From an uncultured Clostridia bacterium (lineage in GTDB: Bacteria > Bacillota > Clostridia > UBA1381): DNA of 64,000 bases. Position numbers and translations under genes: made by a program. The stretch lies in the NCBI GenBank assembly GCA_947585795.1, contig CANPXG010000001.1:1-64000 (forward strand), written 5' to 3'. Below the pieces are notes generated by a model. The model saw only the letters and a list, made by a program, of their open reading frames with translations, was not told the origin of the DNA and did not search any database. Of the stretch, positions 22,091 to 31,986 are shown in pieces; position 1 is the first letter of the stretch, and each line of letters opens with the position of its first letter.

Positions 22091-22303
22091 TATGCGTAAT
22101 TTGTCCTCAAAATGCCTATAATCAACCTCCGTCACGCCTCCTTATTTTTTGCGCCTTAAATTTGCGCAAACTTATCTTTTTCACCCCTTACATATATGGA
22201 ACCGCAGCGCAAGTCGGTAACTGCAAAATTTTTTGTCAAAAAATATACTTTTGTAAACCTTGCATAATTTTCACAGTACGGTTTTAGTAAAAATGCAAAA
22301 AAA

Positions 22304-22337
22304 ATAAACCGCCCAAACTTTCGTTTGGGCGGCTTAT
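22304..22337 (-). terminator. Intrinsic terminator of glnA
   Basis: CCGCCCAAAC-tttc-GTTTGGGCGG with flanking A/U runs. Confidence 0.85.
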
Positions 22338-22363
22338 GTAGTTTAATATACCATTATACCGGA

Positions 22364-24442
22364 TTATACCAGATAGAGTAAATCAGTGTATGTCGGGAAG
22401 GGCCAAAACTCCTTTGAAACCATCGTTTCGAGAGTATCCGCCGTTTCGCGCAGCGTATCCATAGCGGGAAGTACCGTTTCCTTGTAGTACATACCAACCG
22501 CGTAAGCGTCGACATCGGGGATATCCGTAGCCGCGTCGAGTGCGTCGATTTTCGTCATAAGCTCCTCCGTAAGCTCGGTAAGCTTCTTGACTCTTTCGAG
22601 CTCCTTCGGCGCGTCGATACCGAGCGCCTTCTTTGAAGAGTAATCTTCGGCGACGAAATTCGTGTACTTGAGGCACGCGGGAAGGATCTCCTGCTTAGCC
22701 ATTTCAAGCATCGTAAGCATCTCGAAATGTACCGTGTTATTGTAGTCCTCCATCATTATCTCACCGCGCGTCTTGACCTCGACCTCGGTGAATACGCCCT
22801 GCTTTGTAAACAGGTCGATCGACTTCTGCGCCACGAAATGGGGGAGAGCGTCGGGAGTGGTTTTGAGGTTATAAAGACCTCTTCTCTCAGCTTCTTCTAT
22901 CCACTCGTCGCTGTAGCCGTTACCGTTGAATATAATTCTGTCATGCTCTGAGAAAATCTTAACGGCAAGCTCGAATGCGTCCTTCTGAATGTTCTTGCTG
23001 CCCTCAAGCTCATCGGCGATTTCCGTAAGCGTTTCCGCGACGATAGTGTTGATAACGATATTGATACCCGCGATAGACTGTCTTGAACCGGGAGCGCGGA
23101 ACTCGAAACGGTTACCCGTAAACGCGAACGGTGACGTTCTGTTTCTGTCCGTGGTATCTCTCTCGATGTCGGGGAGCGAGTCAACGCCCGTTTCGATCAA
23201 ATCACCCGTCGCGCTCTTAACGTCCTTGTGCTTCTTCAGACGGTCAACGACAGCCGCGAGCTGGTCGCCGAGGTACATCGAGATAATAGCGGGGGGAGCC
23301 TCGTTCGCGCCAAGACGGTGGTCATTGCCCGCCGTTGCGACAGACGCTCTCAAAATGTCCGCGTAATCGTCAATAGCCTTGATGACCGCCGCGAGGAACA
23401 GCAGGAACTGTACGTTTTCCTCAGGCTTCTTACCCGGTCTTAACAAAAGCTCGCCGTCCGATGTGCCGATCGACCAGTTGTTGTGCTTACCGCTTCCGTT
23501 AATACCCTCATACGGCTTTTCGTGAAGCAGGCAGTACAGACCGTGATGGTCGGCGACCTTCTTCAAAATTTCCATTGTAAGCTGGTTGTGGTCGGTAGAA
23601 ATATTTGTCGTCGAGAATACCGGCGCGATCTCATGCTGTGCGGGAGCGACCTCGTTGTGCTTCGTTTTCGCGAACACGCCGAGCTTCCACAGCTCCTCGT
23701 CAACTTCCTTCATGAAGTTAGCGACGCGCTCCTTTATCTGACCGAAGTAATGGTCGTCCATCTCCTGACCTTTTGCCGGCTTCGCGCCGAACAGCGTCCT
23801 ACCCGTAAGCAGCAGGTCCTTACGCTTATTTCTAAGCTTCTTATCCACCAAAAAGTATTCCTGCTCTGGACCTACATACGCGACAACTCTCTTCGGGTGC
23901 TTACCGAACAGCGCGAGCACCTTCTTCGCCGCCTTGTCTATCGCCGCTTCCGAACGCAGCAGCGGAGTTTTCTTGTCAAGCACTTCGCCGCTGTACGAAA
24001 CGAACGACGTGGGAATGTACAATGAATTGTCCTTAATGAACGCGAACGACGTAGGATCCCATGCCGTGTAACCTCTCGCCTCAAACGTGGCTCTAAGACC
24101 GCCCGAAGGGAATGACGACGCGTCCGGCTCACCCATAACAAGCTCCTTACCGGAGAATTCCATAATAACGGTTCTGTCATCTGTCGGCTGAATGAACGAA
24201 TCGTGCTTTTCCGCCGTAAGACCTGTCATCGGCTGGAACCAATGCGTGTAGTGCGTGCAGCCGTTTTCGATCGCCCAGTCCTTCATCGCGTGCGCGACAA
24301 CCTCCGCGACTGAAATGTCAAGCTTTGTACCGTCGTTAATCGTCTTAACGAGCGACTTGTACGTTTCCTTCGGAAGACGTTCCTTCATAGTCGGCAGATT
24401 AAAGACCTTACTGCCGAAGATTTGTGCAACATTATTACTCAT
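22364..24442 (-). CDS. glnN: Type III glutamine synthetase (GSIII)
   Basis: ~690 aa; SFPSGGLRATFEARGYTAWDPTS, GPEQEYFLVDK, LMHEKPYEGINGSGKHNNWS-like (CLLHEKPYEGINGSGKHNNWSI), GNDHRLGANEAPPAIIS, RTSPFAFTGNRFEFRAPGS. Start at MSNNVAQIFG. Confidence 0.95.
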   Translation of the reverse strand: MSNNVAQIFGSKVFNLPTMKERLPKETYKSLVKTINDGTKLDISVAEVVAHAMKDWAIENGCTHYTHWFQPMTGLTAEKHDSFIQPTDDRTVIMEFSGKELVMGEPDASSFPSGGLRATFEARGYTAWDPTSFAFIKDNSLYIPTSFVSYSGEVLDKKTPLLRSEAAIDKAAKKVLALFGKHPKRVVAYVGPEQEYFLVDKKLRNKRKDLLLTGRTLFGAKPAKGQEMDDHYFGQIKERVANFMKEVDEELWKLGVFAKTKHNEVAPAQHEIAPVFSTTNISTDHNQLTMEILKKVADHHGLYCLLHEKPYEGINGSGKHNNWSIGTSDGELLLRPGKKPEENVQFLLFLAAVIKAIDDYADILRASVATAGNDHRLGANEAPPAIISMYLGDQLAAVVDRLKKHKDVKSATGDLIETGVDSLPDIERDTTDRNRTSPFAFTGNRFEFRAPGSRQSIAGINIVINTIVAETLTEIADELEGSKNIQKDAFELAVKIFSEHDRIIFNGNGYSDEWIEEAERRGLYNLKTTPDALPHFVAQKSIDLFTKQGVFTEVEVKTRGEIMMEDYNNTVHFEMLTMLEMAKQEILPACLKYTNFVAEDYSSKKALGIDAPKELERVKKLTELTEELMTKIDALDAATDIPDVDAYAVGMYYKETVLPAMDTLRETADTLETMVSKEFWPFPTYTDLLYLV

Positions 24443-24678
24443 TGTAATACCTCCCATAATGTTAGATTCAGCTAATTTTTTAATATTTATTAAAAAAAGG
24501 TGAATTATATTTTGAACCAATATAAAACACCTTTGTCTTATCGAAAAATCAGCTATTAAATTGTTACTACCAATTTACATAACTAATTATACCACTAATA
24601 AAACTTTTGTCAATATGCAACTTGCAAAATTTGACGGCGTATTAACAAACGTTAATTATGCAAAATGTCAGTCCCACA

Positions 24679-24710
24679 AAAAAACAAGTCCCCACTTTCG
24701 GGAACTTGTT
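24679..24710 (-). terminator. Intrinsic terminator downstream of tRNA-Ser
   Basis: Minus strand AACAAGTTCCC-gaaag-tGGGGACTTGTT then T-run. Confidence 0.8.
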
Positions 24711-24717
24711 ACTTTGG

Positions 24718-24805
24718 AGGAGAGGATGGGATTCGAACCCACGAACGAGTTACCCCCGTTACAGCATTTCCAATGCTGCGCCTTCGACCACTCGGCCACC
24801 TCTCC
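24718..24805 (-). tRNA. tRNA-Ser (anticodon GGA)
   Basis: GGAGAGG...CCTCTCC acceptor; anticodon arm CAGCA-TTGGAAA-TGCTG; long variable arm; GTGGG-TTCGAAT-CCCAT T arm. Confidence 0.95.
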
Positions 24806-24850
24806 GTACAAACGGGCGCATCGAGCGACGCGCCCGCTTTACATATTCAA

Positions 24851-25771
24851 TTACTTATTCTTTTTATTCGACTTTCTCTCCTGAGCCGCGGCAGCCTTAG
24901 CCTTCATATTCGACTCTCTCCAAGCCGCCCAGAACGTACTCGCAATAAATATCGACGTATACGCACCGGCGATTATACCTACGATCAACGGAAGCGCGAA
25001 ATCCTTTATCGTGGACACACCGAGGAAGTATATAAGAACGATCGTTATAAGCGTTGTGATAGTAGAATTAATGGTACGTCCCAACGTTTCGTTTATACTT
25101 CTGTCGGTCATCTCCGCGATGGTTTCATTCTTCTTGCGAAGCTTCTGATTCTCACGTATTCTGTCAAATATAACGATGGTGTTATTGATAGAGTAACCTA
25201 TAACCGTCAGCATAGCCGCGATAAACGTGGTGTTTATCGGGATATTGGTTATGGCGTACACCGCCGCCATGACAAGCACGTTTATAGCCAGCGCGAACAC
25301 CGCCATAACGGCGCTTCTCCACTCAAAACGTATAGCGATGTAAATCAAAATACATATGATCGCAAGAAGCGTGTACATAAGCGCTTTTCTCTGAACCTCA
25401 AGACCGAAGCTCGCCGATGCCGACGATACGGAGATAAGGTCCTCGTCCGCGAGCGAGTACTTTTCCTTAAGGGCGTTAAATATCTCGTCCTTAACGGAAT
25501 CCTCTACCGGCGGAGTTTTAATAACAGCGATCTCGTTTGTGGTACCCTTCTGAACCGTCGCCGAAACAGTATCGGTCGTGCTTTGCTGAACGAGATCGGC
25601 GATCTCACCGTTATCGAAATCCGTGTGCAGATTTACCTGCATTCTCACACCGCCAAGGAACTCAACGTCAAAGTTAAATCCGCCGTGCACGATGTAGAGC
25701 ACGATGCCTGCCACAACTATAAGTGCGGGAATAATAAGGAACTTCCATCTGTTTTTGGTTAAATCTTTCAT
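24851..25771 (-). CDS. secF: Protein translocase subunit SecF
   Basis: EFLGGVRMQVNL; VIGYSINNTIVIFDRIRENQ; SRSINETL-like (DRSINETLGRTINSTITTL). Confidence 0.95.
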   Translation of the reverse strand: MKDLTKNRWKFLIIPALIVVAGIVLYIVHGGFNFDVEFLGGVRMQVNLHTDFDNGEIADLVQQSTTDTVSATVQKGTTNEIAVIKTPPVEDSVKDEIFNALKEKYSLADEDLISVSSASASFGLEVQRKALMYTLLAIICILIYIAIRFEWRSAVMAVFALAINVLVMAAVYAITNIPINTTFIAAMLTVIGYSINNTIVIFDRIRENQKLRKKNETIAEMTDRSINETLGRTINSTITTLITIVLIYFLGVSTIKDFALPLIVGIIAGAYTSIFIASTFWAAWRESNMKAKAAAAQERKSNKKNK

Positions 25772-27078
25772 TACGCTTCCGCACCTCCCTTTTTAGCCTT
25801 CGTATTGTAGAACATACTTCTGTTCTCGATACCGATACCGATAAGCTGCTTCAAGAGGAACTTAGTGATAACGATAGCCGTGAACATACTCAGGATAACG
25901 CCGATACCGAGCGTCGTGGCGAAGCCCGTTACCGTGCCTATACCCGAGATATAAAGAACTATACAGGTAATTATTGTCGTTATGTTCGAGTCGAGGATAG
26001 CGGAGAACGCCTTGTCGAAGCCCGACATAACCGAAGCGCGTATCGTCTTACCAAGACGAAGCTCTTCTTTCATTCTTTCAAATATAATACAGTCCGCGTC
26101 GACCGCCATACCAATGGACAAGACGATACCGGCGATACCCGAAAGACTGAGGTTTACGTGGAACACGCCCATAGCAAGTCCGATAAGACCTACATAGATA
26201 AGGAGCGATATATCCGCTATAAGTCCCGGTATTCTGTACATGATAGCCATGAATATCATTATCAGAAGAATACCGATCGCCGCCGCCAAAAGGCTTGAAC
26301 GAAGCGCTTCAGGACCGAGCTCCGCGCCTACGGTGTCCTTTGAAATGACCGTGAGGTCAAACGGAAGCTGACCGGACTTGATCTGATTGGCAAGCATCTC
26401 AGCCGTTTCCGGCGTGAAGCTTCCCGAGATTATACATGAGTCCGAATTGATTTCTTCGCTTACAGACGGTCTTGAAACCTGTTCGCCGTCCATCTCGATC
26501 GAGATGTAGTTTGTGCCGTCCGAGCTGCGCGCCGCAGCGGCACTCGTCGCTGTCGCGAACTTCTCTCTTGCCTCGGCGTTGAACTCTACCTTTACGTAAG
26601 GTATCGACGGACCGTTCTGCTCGACCTGACCGAACTGATATGACGCGTCCTTAATGTCGGTTGCGCCGTCGAGAACGACGTTGCCGTCAGCGTCGTTAAA
26701 CGTCAGCTTAGCGACGTTTCCGAGAAGGCTTGCCGCCTCGTCCGTGTTGGTCACGGAAGGTATTTCAACCGTGATTTTTCCGCCCTCACCCTGTGATATA
26801 CGCGCCTCCGTATATCCGGCGTTTGTCATACGAGTTTGGAAAATTGATTCAACGACCTGCATTTGGTCGTCCGTGGGCGAATCTGTCGCCGCCTGGAAGG
26901 TTATGACCGAACCTCCGGCGAGGTCAATGCCCTTTTTGATACCCTTTTCTCCGAAAGCGCCGTCATAGGAATATCCCGCTATATTGAAGCCGATGAAGGC
27001 TACATAGTTAAGGATAAGAGCGAGCGCGACAACGAAGCAAAGAGTAACAATGCTCTTTTTTTTCATTAGCGTATCCAT
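25771..27078 (-). CDS. secD: Protein translocase subunit SecD
   Basis: GIDLAGGSVITFQA; SGSFTPETAEMLANQIKSGQLPFDLTV; SIGMAVDADCIIFERMKEELRLGKTIRAS; overlaps secF by 1 nt. Confidence 0.95.
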   Translation of the reverse strand: MDTLMKKKSIVTLCFVVALALILNYVAFIGFNIAGYSYDGAFGEKGIKKGIDLAGGSVITFQAATDSPTDDQMQVVESIFQTRMTNAGYTEARISQGEGGKITVEIPSVTNTDEAASLLGNVAKLTFNDADGNVVLDGATDIKDASYQFGQVEQNGPSIPYVKVEFNAEAREKFATATSAAAARSSDGTNYISIEMDGEQVSRPSVSEEINSDSCIISGSFTPETAEMLANQIKSGQLPFDLTVISKDTVGAELGPEALRSSLLAAAIGILLIMIFMAIMYRIPGLIADISLLIYVGLIGLAMGVFHVNLSLSGIAGIVLSIGMAVDADCIIFERMKEELRLGKTIRASVMSGFDKAFSAILDSNITTIITCIVLYISGIGTVTGFATTLGIGVILSMFTAIVITKFLLKQLIGIGIENRSMFYNTKAKKGGAEA

Positions 27079-27365
27079 TCCTTTCTTTACCGGATCATTT
27101 CATAAATTCATTTCACAAAAAACCCAGTTTATAAAATAGCATAAGGCTATTATAACTCTATATTTTGAGTTCGTCAACAATCTTTATATTACTATTATGT
27201 AACAAAAAGATTACAATTCTGATTATTTGCGGATTTTCTACATAAAATACATACGTTAATTGAAAAAAATTGTGTCATACGGAGAAAATAGAAGTCAAAA
27301 TAAGTCTTGACATATTATCCGTTTAATATAAAATATTGGTAGAGTATAAAAAACGGGAGAGAAGT

Positions 27366-29714
27366 ATGGACAGAAAAGAGAGAATACTGGCTTTTATCAA
27401 TTCCGAGGGGTATGTTCCGCTTAAGCTTAAGGAGCTTATGACCGTGCTTGACGTGCCGGACGCGGACAGGGAGGAATTGGAGGACATATTGGAATGTCTT
27501 TGCCGCGAGGGTAAAATATATCAGAGCAAAAAGGGGAGATACGTTTCCGTGGACGCGGAAGCGCTTTGTCTTGCGGGCAATTTGACCTGCAGCGTAAGCG
27601 GACGCTTCGGTTTCCTTGTGTGCGGAGCCGAGGAGGAGGACGTATTTATAAAGGGTGAGGATATGCTCACCGCCCTCGACGGCGACAGAGTGCTTGTGCG
27701 CGTCGATAAGGACGCGAAAAACGGCAGACGGCGCAGCGGTCACGTGGTAAAGGTGCTCGAGCGCGCAAATAAGACCGTTGTCGGCGTTATATATAAGGAA
27801 AAGGACGGGTATTTTTACCTGCGTCCCGACAACAGACATATATACGCGAAAATATATATCGCCGATAAGGACGCGATGAGCGCCGGCGTGGGCGACAGAG
27901 CCGCGGTGAGTGTGACGAGGTACGAAGCGGACGGAAGGGTTTTCGGCGAGGTTTCGGTCGTTTTGGGTGAGGAAAGCTCTCTTAAAAGCTGTATAGAGGG
28001 CATAATGGTGGATTGCGGCGTAAAGCGCGGATTTGACAGGGAAACGCTTGCGGAAGCGGAAAAAATCGCGCCGACGGTGAGTGAGGACATGGTAAAGGGC
28101 AGGAAAGACTTGCGCGATATGCTCATATTCACGATAGACGGCGACGACGCGCGCGACTTTGACGACGCTGTATCGCTCACCATAGCCGAAAACGGCAATT
28201 ACATGCTCGGCGTGCACATAGCGGACGTGTCGGAGTACGTGAAAGAGGGCGGCGCTCTCGACAGCGAGGCATACGAGCGCGGAACGAGCGTGTACCTTCC
28301 CGACAGGGTGATACCGATGCTGCCCGAGGCGCTTTCAAACGGTATATGCAGCCTTAACCCGAACGAGGACAGGCTTGCCCTGTCGCTGTTTATGGAAATA
28401 TCCGCGGGCGGAAAGGTAATTAAGCACACCCTTGTGGAAAGCGTCATACGCTCGAAGGAGAGAATGACGTATAACAATGTAAATAAGATACTTGAGGAAA
28501 ACGACGGAGAGCTTTGCGAGCGCTTTGCCCGCGTCGTGCCGACGCTTCGCCTTATGAACGAGCTTGCTCTTGCGCTCGGTAAAAAACGCGCGGACAGGGG
28601 AGCTATCGACTTTGATTTCCCCGAGGGACGCGTGGAGGTCGATGAGAACGGCGAGCCGACGGATGTGGTATGCGTAAGGCGCGGCGCGTCGAATAAGATG
28701 ATAGAGGAATTTATGCTTGCCGCGAACGAAACCGTGGCGGAGTACGCGTTTTTCTCCGAGCTTCCGTTCGTTTACCGTAACCACGAGCCTCCGACGGCGG
28801 AAAAAATAAACGAGTTTAACGCCTTTATCCGCCCGTACGGCTTAAGCGTCAACGCGAGGACTGACAACGGCAGTTCCATACGCCCGAAAATGCTGCGCGA
28901 TGTTATCGACAAGGTGAAGGGCACGCCGAACGAGCGCGTCATTTCAATGACGATGCTGCGCTCGCTCATGAAAGCGAAGTACAGCGAGGAAAACATCGGT
29001 CACTTCGGGCTTGCCGCAAAGTATTACTGCCATTTCACGTCGCCGATACGGCGCTATCCCGACCTTGTCGTCCACAGGATATTAAAGGACTGCCTTGCGT
29101 CGCGCCTTACCGAGAGCAGAATAAAATATCTTAAAAGCTATACCGCCGCCGTGTCGCTCACGTCGAGCGACCGCGAGATGAGCGCGGAAACGTGCGAAAG
29201 AGATGCGGACGATTTGATGAAGACGGCGTATATGCGCCGCTTTATCGGCGAGGAATTTGAAGCCGCCGTGGCGAACATAACGGGCTTCGGTATGTTTGTC
29301 GAGCTTGAAAACACGGTTGAGGGACTTGTCCGCACAGAGAGCATGACCTACGATTATTACGAGTACGACGAAAATATCGGCGCGCTTGTCGGCAAGCGCA
29401 CGGGACGCGTTTATAAAAGCGGCGACAGAGTGAAGGTGATACTTGCGAAGGCGGACGTAAGCTTGCGCAGGATCGATTTTGTGCTTTCGCGTGACGCTGA
29501 CGAAGAGGCTTTGAATAAAATAACGCGAAAAAAAGAAGCATTTGAGGGAAAAAACGTAAAAAGTAAGGGTAAAAAACGTAAAAATAACGCCAAAAACAGG
29601 GGAAAAACAGTCAAAAATAAGGGTAAAAAGAGTAAAAGAAGAGGAAAAAACAGTCAAAACAGGCGAAATAACGACACAAAGCAGGGAAAAAAACAGTCAA
29701 AAGAGGCGAAATAA
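27366..29714 (+). CDS. rnr: Ribonuclease R, with Lys-rich low-complexity C-terminal tail
   Basis: RDLRDMLIFTIDGDDARDFDDAVSL-type RNB motifs, S1 domain (FEAAVANITGFGMFVELENTVEGLV), K/R/N-rich tail. Confidence 0.95.
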   Translation: MDRKERILAFINSEGYVPLKLKELMTVLDVPDADREELEDILECLCREGKIYQSKKGRYVSVDAEALCLAGNLTCSVSGRFGFLVCGAEEEDVFIKGEDMLTALDGDRVLVRVDKDAKNGRRRSGHVVKVLERANKTVVGVIYKEKDGYFYLRPDNRHIYAKIYIADKDAMSAGVGDRAAVSVTRYEADGRVFGEVSVVLGEESSLKSCIEGIMVDCGVKRGFDRETLAEAEKIAPTVSEDMVKGRKDLRDMLIFTIDGDDARDFDDAVSLTIAENGNYMLGVHIADVSEYVKEGGALDSEAYERGTSVYLPDRVIPMLPEALSNGICSLNPNEDRLALSLFMEISAGGKVIKHTLVESVIRSKERMTYNNVNKILEENDGELCERFARVVPTLRLMNELALALGKKRADRGAIDFDFPEGRVEVDENGEPTDVVCVRRGASNKMIEEFMLAANETVAEYAFFSELPFVYRNHEPPTAEKINEFNAFIRPYGLSVNARTDNGSSIRPKMLRDVIDKVKGTPNERVISMTMLRSLMKAKYSEENIGHFGLAAKYYCHFTSPIRRYPDLVVHRILKDCLASRLTESRIKYLKSYTAAVSLTSSDREMSAETCERDADDLMKTAYMRRFIGEEFEAAVANITGFGMFVELENTVEGLVRTESMTYDYYEYDENIGALVGKRTGRVYKSGDRVKVILAKADVSLRRIDFVLSRDADEEALNKITRKKEAFEGKNVKSKGKKRKNNAKNRGKTVKNKGKKSKRRGKNSQNRRNNDTKQGKKQSKEAK

Positions 29715-29846
29715 CGGTACAAAAGAGGGTAAAAAAACAGTCAAAATAAGTGAAAAAATGATGCAAAAGCAGGGAAAAAACAGACCAAAACAGGTAAAAA
29801 ATGATGCAAAAGCGGGGAAAAAACAGACCAAAAGGGGGTAAAAATG
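29603..29846 (+). repeat. Degenerate ~42-44 bp tandem repeat across the rnr 3' end and the rnr/methyltransferase intergenic space
   Basis: Units begin AAAAA(A)(A)CAG(T/A)C(A/C)AAA...: about six, starting near 29603, 29644, 29686, 29730, 29774 and 29817. Confidence 0.85.
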
Positions 29847-30971
29847 GAGCAATTTGAGGTAATAATCACGACATTATTCGGGCTTGAAGCGCTTGTTTCG
29901 CGCGAAGTCCGCCGCCTCGGATACGAGGTTTTATCCGTCACTGACGGGCGCGTCACCTTCCTCGGAGATTGGGAAGCACTGTGCCGCGCGAACATGTGGA
30001 TACGCACCGGAGAGCGTGTATTTATCAAGGTTTCCGAGTTTCGCGCCACCACGTTCGACGAGCTTTTTGAGGCGACGAAGGCGGTCGATTGGCAGCGCTT
30101 CATAGGCAAAGAGGACGCGTTTCCGGTGAAGGGCTACTCGTTAAAATCAAAACTTGCGAGCGTAAGAGATTGTCAGTCGATCATAAAAAAAGCGATCGCG
30201 GACAAACTCTCCTCCGTTTATTCTCTCCCTCTCCCCGAACATGGCCCCACCTACCAAATCAGCTTTTCGCTGCTCAAGGACACGGTCACTCTGATGATCG
30301 ACACGTCGGGGGAGGGGCTGCACAAGCGCGGCTACAGGCACGTGTCGAACATCGCGCCGCTTAAGGAAACGCTTGCCGCGGCGATGGTGGAGCTGAGCCG
30401 CTGGAGGTTCGAGTACCCGCTGTGCGATCCGTTCTGCGGAAGCGGCACGATACCTATCGAGGCGGCGATGATCAAGCGGAACATAGCCCCGGGACTGTCG
30501 CGCACGTTCGCGTGTCATTCCTTTAGGCAGGTGGGCGCGGACGTGATAAACAGAGTTTTTGAAGAGGCGAAGTCGCTGCAGCGCGACGTTCCGCTTGAGA
30601 TATACGCGTATGACATAGACGCGGATACCGTCGAGATAGCGAAACATAACGCGGAGAAAGCGGGAGTGGGCGAGTTTGTAAAGCCAAAGATAGGCGACGC
30701 GCGCAAGTTGGAGCTTACAATGCCTTACGGGACTATCGTCTGTAACCCGCCTTACGGCGAGCGCATAGGCGAGATAAAAGAATGCGAGGAGCTGTACAGA
30801 GAAATCGGTAAAAGCTTCAAGGCGCTTGACAGGTGGTCGTATTACATACTCACGTCAAACGAAAATTTTGAAGCGCTGTTCGGTAAGCGCGCCGATAAAA
30901 AGCGCAAGCTCTATAACGGCATGATAAAATGCAACCTGTATCAGTACTTCGGAGAGCGTCCGAAAAAATAA
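29844..30971 (+). CDS. THUMP-domain class I SAM-dependent RNA methyltransferase (RlmL/YpsC-like)
   Basis: THUMP region then PLCDPFCGSGTIPIEAAMIKRNIAPG and IVCNPPYGERIGE. Confidence 0.93.
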   Translation: MEQFEVIITTLFGLEALVSREVRRLGYEVLSVTDGRVTFLGDWEALCRANMWIRTGERVFIKVSEFRATTFDELFEATKAVDWQRFIGKEDAFPVKGYSLKSKLASVRDCQSIIKKAIADKLSSVYSLPLPEHGPTYQISFSLLKDTVTLMIDTSGEGLHKRGYRHVSNIAPLKETLAAAMVELSRWRFEYPLCDPFCGSGTIPIEAAMIKRNIAPGLSRTFACHSFRQVGADVINRVFEEAKSLQRDVPLEIYAYDIDADTVEIAKHNAEKAGVGEFVKPKIGDARKLELTMPYGTIVCNPPYGERIGEIKECEELYREIGKSFKALDRWSYYILTSNENFEALFGKRADKKRKLYNGMIKCNLYQYFGERPKK

Positions 30972-30975
30972 AAAA

Positions 30976-31008
30976 ACAGACAGAGATCCAAAAAATCTCT
31001 GTCTTTAT
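30976..31008. terminator. Intrinsic terminator between convergent methyltransferase and recR
   Basis: agacagagat-ccaaaaa-atctctgtct + tttattttt. Confidence 0.8.
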
Positions 31009-31010
31009 TT

Positions 31011-31607
31011 TTACATAACACGCCGTCCCTCAAGGGCTTTTATCAGCGTGATCTTATCGGCGTACTCAAGGTCGCTGCCGATGGGTATACCGTGCGCGAT
31101 ACGCGTCACCTTAACGTCGAACGGTGACAGCAGCTTTGAAATATACACTGCCGTAGCCGTGCCGTTTACTGTCGGGTTCGTAGCCATGATCACTTCCTTG
31201 ACGCTGCCGTCGCCAAGCCTTAAAAGCAGCTCGTTTATCTTTATGTCGTCGGGAGTTATCCCGTCCATCGGCGAGAGAGCGCCGTGCAGAACGTGATAAA
31301 GTCCGTTAAACTCGTTTGTAGCCTCGATGGCGGAAACGTCCTCGGGACTTTCCACGACGCATATGATCGACGTGTCGCGTTTCTTTGACGAGCATATTTT
31401 ACAGGGCGAGGAGTCCGTCAGATTTTGGCAGACGGGGCAAAGAAGTATCTTTTCCTTCGCCTCGTTAAGACACGACGCCATAGAGGATACCTCGTCCTTC
31501 GACATGCGTTCAAGTATGTGGAACGCGATACGCTCCGCGCTTTTTCTGCCGATGCCCGGAAGCTGCTCAAACTTCTCTATCAGCGTTTCTATTACCGTAG
31601 CGTGCAT
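31011..31607 (-). CDS. recR: Recombination protein RecR
   Basis: LIEKFEQLPGIGRKSAERIAFHIL; C4 zinc finger CPVCQNLTDSSPCKIC; TOPRIM. Confidence 0.97.
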   Translation of the reverse strand: MHATVIETLIEKFEQLPGIGRKSAERIAFHILERMSKDEVSSMASCLNEAKEKILLCPVCQNLTDSSPCKICSSKKRDTSIICVVESPEDVSAIEATNEFNGLYHVLHGALSPMDGITPDDIKINELLLRLGDGSVKEVIMATNPTVNGTATAVYISKLLSPFDVKVTRIAHGIPIGSDLEYADKITLIKALEGRRVM

Positions 31608-31612
31608 GACTT

Positions 31613-31966
31613 TTAAAACAGCCCGGGGATGTTGATCCCGCCGGTAACAGCGCTCATACCTTCAGCCATCATCTCATCGGCTTTCTTGATAGCGTCGTTC
31701 ACAGCGACCGTGACAAGGTCCTCCAAGGTTTCCACATCGTCGGGATCGACCGCTTCGGGGGATATTTTCAGGGAAACTATCTCTTTTTTACCGCTTACGG
31801 TGACGGTCACAACGCCGCCGCCCGAGGTTGCCTCAACGGTCTTATCCTCAAGCTCCTCCTGTACCTTTTCCATTTCCTCCTGCATTTTCTGTGCCTGCTT
31901 TATCACGTTGCTGACATTTTTGTTCGTGTTCATGCCCGCGCCCGCAAAGCCTTTGTATTTTCCCAT
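31613..31966 (-). CDS. ybaB: YbaB/EbfC-family nucleoid-associated protein
   Basis: IKQAQKMQEEMEKVQEELEDKTVEATSGGGVVTVTVSGKKEIVSLKI. Confidence 0.95.
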   Translation of the reverse strand: MGKYKGFAGAGMNTNKNVSNVIKQAQKMQEEMEKVQEELEDKTVEATSGGGVVTVTVSGKKEIVSLKISPEAVDPDDVETLEDLVTVAVNDAIKKADEMMAEGMSAVTGGINIPGLF

Positions 31967-31986
31967 TTTAATGTACCTCTTTCTTT

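Noticed and set aside
24665-25762. 365-aa plus-strand ORF over tRNA-Ser and secF
   Set aside because: Antisense to a confident tRNA and to secF; Arg/Tyr/His-rich shadow composition typical of this genome's codon bias.
27315-28217. 300-aa minus-strand ORF
   Set aside because: Antisense shadow of rnr.
29603-29846. Possible CRISPR or origin-type iteron array
   Set aside because: Units are contiguous, degenerate and partly coding, with no spacer structure or replication gene.
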